Part shown: in pieces, positions 1 to 5,645 of the stretch
Layout of the letters: each line of letters opens with the position of its first letter
Position numbering within the stretch: position 1 is the first letter of the stretch
DNA from: Candidatus Micrarchaeaceae archaeon
GTDB taxonomy: Archaea > Micrarchaeota > Micrarchaeia > Micrarchaeales > Micrarchaeaceae
Length of the DNA stretch: 6,229 nucleotides
Assembly (NCBI GenBank): GCA_027310535.1
Contig: DAIDAQ010000026.1
Span: forward strand, 1-6,229
Reading direction: 5' to 3'
The notes under the pieces: model-generated
Told to the model about the DNA's origin: nothing
The model's database searches: none
The model's input: the letters and a program-made list of their open reading frames with translations, nothing else
Program-made: the position numbers and the translations under genes

Positions 1-70
1 GGGTTGTATTGGTGTAAAGAAGATCGCAATCCGCGTGTTTTCGGCCTACCTGCGAACCTGATAAAACGTA

Positions 71-177
71 CCTTATTGGAGGATGCTGCGGTGAAATGGT
101 TATGAAACCCCCTCCGGCGATAGACATGTAGATGTCAAACCCTTAATGGAGGCGCGCCACCGCAGCAACGGGGTTGC
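71..177. repeat. Direct plus inverted repeat cluster, possible structured RNA or regulatory DNA
   Basis: A 12-nt direct repeat with one mismatch lies at 71-82 and 141-152 (CCTTATTGGAGG, CCTTAATGGAGG). A perfect 10-bp inverted repeat lies at 84-93 and 158-167 (TGCTGCGGTG/CACCGCAGCA). Nested inside it are three further stems: 98-101/106-109 with loop ATGA, 111-115/148-152 (CCTCC/GGAGG), and 123-127/132-136 (GACAT/ATGTC, loop GTAG). A competing hairpin, 165-169/173-177 (GCAAC, loop GGG, GTTGC), would break the 10-bp helix. CCTCC at 111-115 can pair with either GGAGG copy, so two folds are possible. I recognise no known RNA family. It lies just before the promoter of the response regulator, so it could be an upstream transcript's 3' end, a small RNA or protein-binding DNA. 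The repeats are seen directly; any function is inferred. Confidence 0.4.
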
Positions 178-182
178 AAAGC

Positions 183-218
183 TATATTAATTCTAAAGGC
201 AACTTACACCTTAGGTGA
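183..218 (+). promoter_or_regulatory. Promoter and ribosome binding site of the response regulator
   Basis: TATATTAA at 183-190 is a plausible archaeal TATA box, preceded by purine-rich AAAG, which could act as a BRE. A start about 25 nt downstream would fall near 208-212, leaving a short leader of about 12 nt. GGTGA at 214-218 is a Shine-Dalgarno-like match to the archaeal 16S 3' end, four bases before the ATG at 223. The dyad CACCT-T-AGGTG (207-217) straddles the predicted transcript start and overlaps the ribosome binding site, which is a natural place for an operator. Confidence 0.55.
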
Positions 219-222
219 CTGG

Positions 223-1413
223 ATGGACAAGAAGGAGTCTATTGCTGATGACGTTTTGGCCCTGGTAAGCGACAGGCAGCAGATAACGTTCAATGAGCTT
301 TCCGACATATATTTTAGCAGGGGGGTTCCAAGGGTAGTGCTTGAAAAGGCGCTGCGCGAGCTCGAAGGGAAGGACGCAATAGCTTCAAGGAGCAATGGCG
401 GGATACTCACGTATTACGTGCTCGAAAGCAATCCCTTCAAGCGCATACTGATAATCGAGGATGACAAAAACATAAACAAGCTCATGGCGCTCTCCATCGG
501 AAATGAGTTCGAGATCGACCAAATATACGACGGCAAGGACGCGATAACCGCGGTCAGGCAGGACAGGCCAGACCTTGTGATACTCGACCTTATGCTGCCG
601 CACAAGGACGGGCTCGATATCTGCCAGACAATAAAAACAGACCCTGCGCTGAAGGGAACTGTCGTGATCATCGTAAGCGCGATGGATCCGAGCAGCAACA
701 GGTTCAAAGGCATAAAGTTCGGTGCAGATTACTACATAAAGAAGCCGTTCGACCCTAAAGAGCTGAGGGCTCTAGTCACTATCTTCCTGAGGAAGAAGGG
801 CAAGCGCTTCGACCCGCTTATCGACCTGCCTGACGAGGAGCGTCTGTCCAGGGAGTTCGAGCGCTCCATCAAGGAGGGCAGCGAATACACGATCGGCGCC
901 CTCAAGATCGTTAACCTCGACTACTATGTGGAGAAGTTTGGGGAGGCGCAAGGGATAATCATACTCAGGCTCATCTCGCAGGTTTCACAGGACCTGGTAA
1001 AGAAACACAACAACAAGGTGTTTGCAGGGTTTTTGAACAGCGGCGAATTTGTAGTGGCTGGGGCGAAGAAGGAAGTGGGCGACGCCATAGGCGAGATGCA
1101 AGAGGAGTTTTCTACGGTCTTGCCTTTCATAATGCAGGACCTTGGCTACAAGCCAACCGCAGAGATAGAAAGCATATTCGACTCTGCGCAGCTCCCCAAG
1201 CTCTCGCTCAGGTTCATCGAATCTGAAAAGAAGGACAGGATCGCCAGGAGGGAAGCGGTGCTGAAGGAGAGGAAGGGCAAAACCGATGACATCGGGTCAT
1301 ACACATACGACGAGCTATGTAGGATGATAGGCGGAGGCCAGATAAATATAATAATAAGCAGGGACAGCTCAGGGGTAAGGCTCAGGGTTGGGAAAGGCCC
1401 TGCCGCGGAATGA
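223..1413 (+). CDS. Response regulator with N-terminal winged helix, receiver and degenerate GGDEF-like domain
   Basis: 396-residue cytosolic response regulator. Residues about 5-68 resemble a winged helix-turn-helix, probably for DNA binding. Residues about 73-190 are a complete receiver: acidic pocket E79-D80-D81, phosphoacceptor D122 in the strand ending LDLMLP, S152, and K174 before Pro. Residues about 196-305 follow the GGDEF order: a DPLIDLPDEERL opening like DPLTGLPNRR, then a strand reading LKIVNLDYY, then FGEAQG. The signature is NSGEF (272-276), not GGDEF, the metal-binding Asp positions are lost, and no RxxD inhibitory site is visible, so it is probably not a cyclase. Residues 330-352 are highly charged and may be helical. 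The last 40 residues are unassigned. The ATG start is chosen because GGTGA lies four bases upstream. The likely partner is the histidine kinase encoded convergently. The stop codon feeds straight into the pilin-like gene. Receiver very sure, GGDEF relationship fairly sure, DNA binding inferred. Confidence 0.9.
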   Translation: MDKKESIADDVLALVSDRQQITFNELSDIYFSRGVPRVVLEKALRELEGKDAIASRSNGGILTYYVLESNPFKRILIIEDDKNINKLMALSIGNEFEIDQIYDGKDAITAVRQDRPDLVILDLMLPHKDGLDICQTIKTDPALKGTVVIIVSAMDPSSNRFKGIKFGADYYIKKPFDPKELRALVTIFLRKKGKRFDPLIDLPDEERLSREFERSIKEGSEYTIGALKIVNLDYYVEKFGEAQGIIILRLISQVSQDLVKKHNNKVFAGFLNSGEFVVAGAKKEVGDAIGEMQEEFSTVLPFIMQDLGYKPTAEIESIFDSAQLPKLSLRFIESEKKDRIARREAVLKERKGKTDDIGSYTYDELCRMIGGGQINIIISRDSSGVRLRVGKGPAAE

Positions 1414-1417
1414 TCGG
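1411..1417 (+). promoter_or_regulatory. Stop codon that also serves as Shine-Dalgarno core
   Basis: TGATC (1411-1415) begins with the TGA stop of the response regulator and is complementary to the GATCA near the archaeal 16S 3' end. It is followed by an ATG at 1418, keeping the TGA-N4-ATG spacing used by other genes in this window. This decides the start of the downstream gene and suggests translational coupling. Confidence 0.5.
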
Positions 1418-1972
1418 ATGCAGACAAAGGGGAAGGGGGGAAAGGCGCAGGCGGCAATCGACTTCCTCGTCTCTTACGGAATCACCATCCTGACCGTCAC
1501 GATCGCCATCTACATTGCGCTGCAGCTCTCTGTCTTCCAGCCGCAGGCTGCGCCAGTATACTGCAGCACGGCCGGAGGCTTTACCTGCAAATCACTCCTG
1601 CTCTCGCAGAACGGGGTGCTTACAATCTCGCTGGTGCAAGCCACGGGCTCGCAGCTCAATATAATTGGGGCGGCATGCGCGAGCGCGGCAAACAGCATTG
1701 GTAACAGGCCTGCATACGGCAACGTCAATGTCCTGAAGTATTCCGCAGCACCGGCCTATTATCCGGACAGCACAATCCAGAACGGGCTTGCGCTTTACAC
1801 AGACAATGCAACCAAGATCAGGGTCTATTGCTATGGGCCCGGAGGGCTGGCTTCAGGCAAAGCGGGGTCTTCGTTCACTGGTTACCTGTGGCTTAACTAC
1901 ACAAGTACTGGCCTACCCTCAAGCATGCGTAGCGTAATAGTCGCGGCCAGCTTCAGCGGAAAATATTCATAG
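1418..1972 (+). CDS. Class III signal peptide (type IV pilin-like) secreted protein
   Basis: 184 residues from the ATG at 1418. An in-frame TTG at 1388 would add ten residues but lies inside the previous gene and has no comparable ribosome binding site. The N-terminus is short and basic (K4, K6, K9), followed by QAAIDFLVSYG and a hydrophobic helix to about residue 40. This is the archaeal class III prepilin layout, with expected cleavage by a FlaK/EppA-type prepilin peptidase between A10 and Q11. The more usual residue before the cut is Gly, and position +5 of the mature protein is Asp (D15) where Glu is typical. The ectodomain is rich in Ser, Ala, Gly and Tyr, has four Cys (49, 57, 87, 138) that could make two disulfides, and has N-glycosylation sequons at N130 and N160. 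It is probably a pilus subunit, minor pilin or surface protein. It follows the response regulator by 4 nt and overlaps the convergent kinase gene by 6 nt. The exact role is unknown. Confidence 0.8.
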   Translation: MQTKGKGGKAQAAIDFLVSYGITILTVTIAIYIALQLSVFQPQAAPVYCSTAGGFTCKSLLLSQNGVLTISLVQATGSQLNIIGAACASAANSIGNRPAYGNVNVLKYSAAPAYYPDSTIQNGLALYTDNATKIRVYCYGPGGLASGKAGSSFTGYLWLNYTSTGLPSSMRSVIVAASFSGKYS

Positions 1973-4171
1973 CTGCCTCTTCCTTGCCTGCCTGTTGACG
2001 GGAAGCGTGAACCAGAACTTGCTCCCTGAACCAAGCTTTGACTCGAATCCTATCTTCCCCTTGTGCAGGCGCACAATGGAGCGCGTTATCACGAGCCCCA
2101 ACCCTGTCCCTGAATTCTCCTTCAGCGTAAGCTCCTTGCTTGATGCCTGGTAGAACTTCTTGAAGAGCTTTTTCTTGTCTTCTTCCGCTATGCCGGCGCC
2201 GGTATCGACAACATCGCATTCCACGGTCCTGTTTGTCTTCAGGAACGCCCTGACCTTGACGCTGCCGCGCTCCGTGAACTTTATGGAATTGCCGATCAGG
2301 TTGACGAAAACCTGCAGCAGCCTATTTTGGTCTGCCGCGATCCCGGGCACATTGTAATCGACGTCCCACTTGAATTCAAGGCCTTTCTGGCGCGCCGCCT
2401 CCGCAAGCGACTTTATTGCAGGGTTGTCTGCAAGGGACTTCAGGTCGATATCCTTGAACTCCATCCTGACTTTCTCTGCCTCCAGCTTCGCAGCGTCCAG
2501 CACCTGCTGGATTATCTGGACAAGCCGGTCTGCCTCGTCTATTATGGTCTTCACGTAGTCCTTCTGTCCGTCTGTCAGCTCCCCTGCCTGCCCCTCATAC
2601 AGCAATGAAGAGAAGCCCTTGATGTTCGTGAGCGGCGTCTTGAGCTCGTGCGTTATGTCATATATAAACTCAGACTTCTGCTTGCTCACCGTATCGTTTG
2701 TCTTTGCCGCCGACTGCGCCTTCTTCAACTCCGCTTGGAGATGGGCCAGTTCCCTCTTAGTGGCGAGCTCGCGCAGCATTATCAGATAGCCCTCGTTCTC
2801 CTTCGAGCCGCGCAGCATCCGCATGGCCTGCACGCACGGCACAATGGCAGAATCCTTCTTAACCAGATCCACATAGAAGTTGTCGAGCCTGCCGCCGTTC
2901 CTGACATACGCAATGCCCTCGTCAAATTTCTTCGAGTCGCAGTAAAGCGACCTTGCTTCCCTCCCAAGCAGCTCGTCCTTGGCGTAGCCCAACACACTCT
3001 CTACAGGGAGGTTGCATTCCGTTATGTAGCCGAGGCGGTCGACTTTTAGCGCAACGTCCTGCGTGCTCTGTATGAAGCTGCTGATGTTCTCCTCTGCCTC
3101 GTGCACGTATGCATCTGCTTCTGCGGATATCGCCACTATCAGGTACCCGCCGGGGAGCTGCGCGAACAGGGCTTTTATAGGCACTATGTGGTCGCCGGCA
3201 AGAAGGTTTAGCTGTACGGTTGTGTGCCCGTGTTTCAGCTCGAGCAACGCGCCTGCGAGGTTGCGCGCGTCAGATTCCTTCAGGAAATCGCTGAACCGCT
3301 TGTTGCGGGAGACGGCGTTCGGATAATTCATGACAGCCTCGAAATTGGCGCTGCTGCTTGTGATAATCAGGTCCTGCTTGGTGACCAGCAGATAGATATC
3401 CCTATTTTCTTCCAGTGAGCCGAGGAATGCGTTTAGCAGCGCGGCGCCGGTCGTGTTGACAGCAGAAACATGTAGCAACCCGTCCCCGACCTTCCTTGTT
3501 GAAACCCTGTATATTGACTGGAGGCCGTTCGCATTTACATTGATATCCCTCCCTACATTTAGCGGAGCGGCGATAGGCGCCCCGAAACCTACGCCAAACA
3601 AGCTTTCCGCTTTCTCGCCCTTTTGGGCTGCCGGGCCGAACGCCGCAAGCGCGTCCTTGTTGGCTTTGACTATCCGGCCATCCTGTGAAACAAGCAGCTG
3701 CGGCACAGAGGAATCAAAGGCGGCATCAAAATATCCTGCAAGCCTTGCGTTTTTGCCCGCTTCCGCCTTGTATAGCATGGAGAAGCCGAAAAAAGCAGAG
3801 ACCAGCTGCACTGCCCTCAGCATATCATCACCGAATTTGTTTTCCTCCTTGGAGAGCAGGCGCAGTATATAGGTAACCTTGCCGTTGCCGATGATTGGCA
3901 GTATGGCACAGCTCCTGTATCCCATGCTCTTGTAATTTATCAAGGATGGAAATGAGGAATACTCGCTCAGCTGGTTGTCAACATAAGGCTTCCTGGTGTT
4001 TATAGTGTATTCCTCGGCGTCGTTCTTCCTGCTTGCGACAATATCATCCAGCTGCGCATCCTCGATCCCAAAGTCCGACATTATAGAGGAAAGGAACTGC
4101 TTTGATAGTGTAGTTTCGTCGAGCGAGCTTGTGAGCGCTGGGAACAGCTCGCCCAACACCTTGTTTATCAT
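1967..4171 (-). CDS. Soluble GAF/PAS sensor histidine kinase
   Basis: 734 residues from the ATG at 4171; autophosphorylating sensor kinase of a two-component system. In order: a GAF-like N-terminal domain (about 1-135), three PAS-like domains (about 145-240, 246-350, 358-470; the third is the clearest), a short coiled coil (473-495), a HisKA dimerisation domain with the H-box HELKTP (phosphorylated His508), and a HATPase domain with N-box N624/N628, G1 motif DTGAGI from D656, F-box around 670-675, and G2 motif GTGLGL (688-693). All catalytic boxes look intact. There is no membrane span or signal peptide, so it should sense a cytosolic or redox cue. The third PAS carries Cys386, Cys411 and Cys446, which could bind a cofactor or metal (speculative). 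An upstream TTG (4186) would add five residues. The ATG is preferred because GAGTGA lies four bases before it. It follows the DRG GTPase gene by 64 nt. The partner is probably the receiver protein at 223-1413. Confidence 0.93.
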   Translation of the reverse strand: MINKVLGELFPALTSSLDETTLSKQFLSSIMSDFGIEDAQLDDIVASRKNDAEEYTINTRKPYVDNQLSEYSSFPSLINYKSMGYRSCAILPIIGNGKVTYILRLLSKEENKFGDDMLRAVQLVSAFFGFSMLYKAEAGKNARLAGYFDAAFDSSVPQLLVSQDGRIVKANKDALAAFGPAAQKGEKAESLFGVGFGAPIAAPLNVGRDINVNANGLQSIYRVSTRKVGDGLLHVSAVNTTGAALLNAFLGSLEENRDIYLLVTKQDLIITSSSANFEAVMNYPNAVSRNKRFSDFLKESDARNLAGALLELKHGHTTVQLNLLAGDHIVPIKALFAQLPGGYLIVAISAEADAYVHEAEENISSFIQSTQDVALKVDRLGYITECNLPVESVLGYAKDELLGREARSLYCDSKKFDEGIAYVRNGGRLDNFYVDLVKKDSAIVPCVQAMRMLRGSKENEGYLIMLRELATKRELAHLQAELKKAQSAAKTNDTVSKQKSEFIYDITHELKTPLTNIKGFSSLLYEGQAGELTDGQKDYVKTIIDEADRLVQIIQQVLDAAKLEAEKVRMEFKDIDLKSLADNPAIKSLAEAARQKGLEFKWDVDYNVPGIAADQNRLLQVFVNLIGNSIKFTERGSVKVRAFLKTNRTVECDVVDTGAGIAEEDKKKLFKKFYQASSKELTLKENSGTGLGLVITRSIVRLHKGKIGFESKLGSGSKFWFTLPVNRQARKRQL

Positions 4172-4175
4172 TATG

Positions 4176-4227
4176 TCACTCAGCAACAGACCACCGCAGT
4201 ACCAATTGGCAGAAAAGGTATTTATTG
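4176..4227 (-). promoter_or_regulatory. Possible own promoter and ribosome binding site of the kinase
   Basis: On the minus strand AATAAATA (about 4227-4220) is TATA-like and would place a transcript start near 4197, leaving a leader of about 26 nt. GAGTGA (4181-4176) lies four bases before the ATG and is the likely Shine-Dalgarno site. This would let the kinase be transcribed apart from the DRG gene, but read-through across the 64-nt gap is equally possible. Confidence 0.35.
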
Positions 4228-4235
4228 AGGGTGCA

Positions 4236-5390
4236 CTAGAGCTTAAACGTTACTGCATCGCCATCTTGCAGCACGTGCGCAGTGCTGACCCTTTGGTTTC
4301 TGAATTTCGCGCTGGGACCGTCGACATAGGCGTACCTCACCTCCTCTCCCAGCCTTGAGTGTATCTTGTTTGCAAGGGTGAGCAGCGTGGAGCCTTTCTT
4401 TACGATGATCGGCGATCGCGGCGCGCCATCCTTTGGCTGCAGGTAAACCGTTATGATGCCAAGTTTTTTGTATATCCCCTCGACCAGCACACCAGAGTTG
4501 AAGCCTGTCATCGCGCTTACCGGGATGACATCCATCGAGAAATGCCTTGAGAGCGCGGATGCAACCCCGGCATAGCCGCCAACGACGTCTGCTTTGTTGA
4601 GCGCGACGATTGCGCTGAGGTAGCACGACCTGCCGCCCAGCAACGCTATAAGCTCGTCCTCGCTTACCCGCTGCCTTATTCTTACTGCTGAGTTAAACAG
4701 GTTAAAGCCGGCGAAGATCGCCTCGAGCGTGCGCTTGTCAAGCCCGGAATCATTGATTTCGAGCACGAAGCCGCGGCCGCGCGAGTCCTGCACCTGGATG
4801 TCAGGCCGGACGCGGTTGACGAATATGCTGAGCTTCCCAAGCTCATCTAGGATTATCCCGAGCTGGCCCGGCGCAATGGCATCAATGACGAAGACCAGCA
4901 GGTCAGCCATCTTTGCAGCCGATAGTACAGTCCTGCCTCCTCCGGCGCCTATGTGCGCGCCCTCAATTATCCCGGGCAAGTCAAAAAGCTGTATCCGCGC
5001 GTTCTTGTATTCCATCATGCCAGGCACCACTGAAGTTGTTGTGAACGCATAGGCTGCAATCTTTGAATCGGTATTTGCCAGGCGGTTTATCAGGGTTGAC
5101 TTCCCTGCGCTTGGAAAACCGACAAGCGCAACGGTGGCGTCCCCGGACTTCTTGACAAAGAACCCGGTGCCGCCCTTCCTCTTGCCTACCGCTTCTAGAC
5201 CCCTTTTTGCCCTTGCAATCTTTGCGCGAAGCATGCCAAGGGCCTTATTGGTCGCCTTATTGTACCGCGTCTTTGCGTATTCATCCTGCAGGTCGCCGAG
5301 CGCGGCTGAAAGCTTCTTCCTTTCCTCCTTTTTGGAGTTCCTGCTGGGCTCTGTCCTTGCTGACCGCCATCGGGTTTCCTCTTCCGACAT
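4236..5390 (-). CDS. DRG-family (Obg-related) GTPase with TGS domain
   Basis: 384 residues from the ATG at 5390, slightly longer than a typical DRG of about 365. Developmentally regulated GTP-binding proteins are translation factors of archaea and eukaryotes that act on ribosomes. The sequence shows a basic helical N-terminus with the family's YAKTRYNKAT-like segment (about 38-47), P-loop GFPSAGKST (91-99), switch I TTTS (117-120), Walker B/G3 DLPG (137-140), the glycine-rich stretch after GAH, the family insert region, G4 NKAD (265-268), G5 SAM (292-294), and a C-terminal TGS domain (about 313-384). The P-loop is intact. An in-frame GTG at 5402 would add four residues. I prefer the ATG because AGGTG (5404-5400) can act as its ribosome binding site, though the 9-nt gap is wider than for its neighbours. 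It shares a divergent A/T-rich promoter region with the basic mini-ORF, and SRP54 lies upstream on the same strand. Confidence 0.93.
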   Translation of the reverse strand: MSEEETRWRSARTEPSRNSKKEERKKLSAALGDLQDEYAKTRYNKATNKALGMLRAKIARAKRGLEAVGKRKGGTGFFVKKSGDATVALVGFPSAGKSTLINRLANTDSKIAAYAFTTTSVVPGMMEYKNARIQLFDLPGIIEGAHIGAGGGRTVLSAAKMADLLVFVIDAIAPGQLGIILDELGKLSIFVNRVRPDIQVQDSRGRGFVLEINDSGLDKRTLEAIFAGFNLFNSAVRIRQRVSEDELIALLGGRSCYLSAIVALNKADVVGGYAGVASALSRHFSMDVIPVSAMTGFNSGVLVEGIYKKLGIITVYLQPKDGAPRSPIIVKKGSTLLTLANKIHSRLGEEVRYAYVDGPSAKFRNQRVSTAHVLQDGDAVTFKL

Positions 5391-5420
5391 ATTCCATTGC
5401 ACCTTCAGATATTGAGCTAC

Positions 5421-5433
5421 ATATTTATTTATC
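5421..5433 (-). promoter_or_regulatory. TATA box of the DRG GTPase gene
   Basis: The minus strand reads GATAAATAAATAT across this stretch. Its centre near 5427 predicts transcription starting about 5402, almost at the AGGTG motif, so the transcript would have a very short leader or begin at the alternative GTG codon. The nearly palindromic A/T block at 5480-5492 could provide a second, more distant start. Confidence 0.45.
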
Positions 5434-5479
5434 TAACTTACACTTTGAGAATTATTACTTTTCCTAATTACACATATGC

Positions 5480-5491
5480 TTAAATATATTA
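5480..5491 (+). promoter_or_regulatory. Strong TATA box of the basic mini-ORF
   Basis: TTAAATATATTA is close to the archaeal TATA consensus and lies in an A/T-rich gap with no competing gene. The expected transcript start is near 5510, giving a leader of about 24 nt with GTGA (5526-5529) placed four bases before the ATG at 5534. Confidence 0.6.
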
Positions 5492-5533
5492 ATAGTGAGC
5501 AGGATAACGTTACTTATAACAAAAAGTGACAAA

Positions 5534-5581
5534 ATGGCAAAGAAGAAATCACACAAGAAGGCGACAAAGAGGAAGAGATAA
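5534..5581 (+). CDS. Highly basic 15-residue mini-protein
   Basis: The ORF encodes MAKKKSHKKATKRKR: nine of 15 residues are Lys or Arg, one is His, and none is acidic. Three things suggest a real gene: a good TATA box about 25 nt before the expected start, a GTGA ribosome binding motif in the same TGA-N4-ATG register as larger genes here, and a hairpin plus T-tract terminator directly at the stop codon. Codons favour AAG over AAA and use AGG and AGA, like the neighbours. Such a composition suggests binding to RNA, ribosome or DNA. It lies between SRP54 and a DRG GTPase, both tied to the ribosome. It does not match eL41, which is longer and contains Trp. I know no family for it. It could also be a small RNA whose purine-rich body only looks coding. 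Confidence 0.5.
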   Translation: MAKKKSHKKATKRKR

Positions 5582-5607
5582 ACGGTTGTTACCGTTTTGT
5601 TTTTTTT
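5580..5607 (+). terminator. Hairpin plus T-tract terminator
   Basis: AAACGGT (5580-5586) and ACCGTTT (5591-5597) form a perfect 7-bp stem with loop TGTT, followed by TG and eight T residues (5600-5607), then more T-rich sequence to about 5645. The stem starts inside the TAA stop codon of the mini-ORF. Archaea terminate mainly on T-tracts, so the run alone may be enough. On the opposite strand the hairpin is followed only by mixed pyrimidines, so it would be weaker for SRP54. Confidence 0.7.
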
Positions 5608-5645
5608 ATTTTTGTATTTTTATAATATGTTCTTATTCTTTTATT

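Noticed and set aside
54..72. GAACCTGAT resembling part of a TPP riboswitch
   Set aside because: The CTGAGA element and the paired arms of the aptamer are missing.
1..105. Open frame on the plus strand that could be the tail of an upstream gene (34 codons, ending in TGA at 103-105)
   Set aside because: This length without a stop is not unusual by chance, codon choice (AAA, CGT, CGC) differs from the other genes, and I recognise no family. The repeat element overlaps it.
1..127. Minus-strand open frame starting at ATG 127 and running off the left edge (42 codons)
   Set aside because: No ribosome binding motif or well-spaced TATA box, and no recognisable protein. Kept only as a possibility if upstream sequence shows it continues.
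58..136. CTGAT, GAAA and GTC in an order reminiscent of a hammerhead ribozyme
   Set aside because: The core reads CTGATAA instead of CTGANGA and no helix II can form between the blocks.
2648..3049. 133-codon open frame on the plus strand
   Set aside because: It lies antisense to the PAS region of the histidine kinase, whose domain motifs are clear. It is a shadow of that gene.
5534..5581. Mini-ORF as ribosomal protein eL41
   Set aside because: eL41 is about 25 or more residues with Trp and Arg-rich helices. This peptide has 15 residues, no Trp and is Lys-rich.
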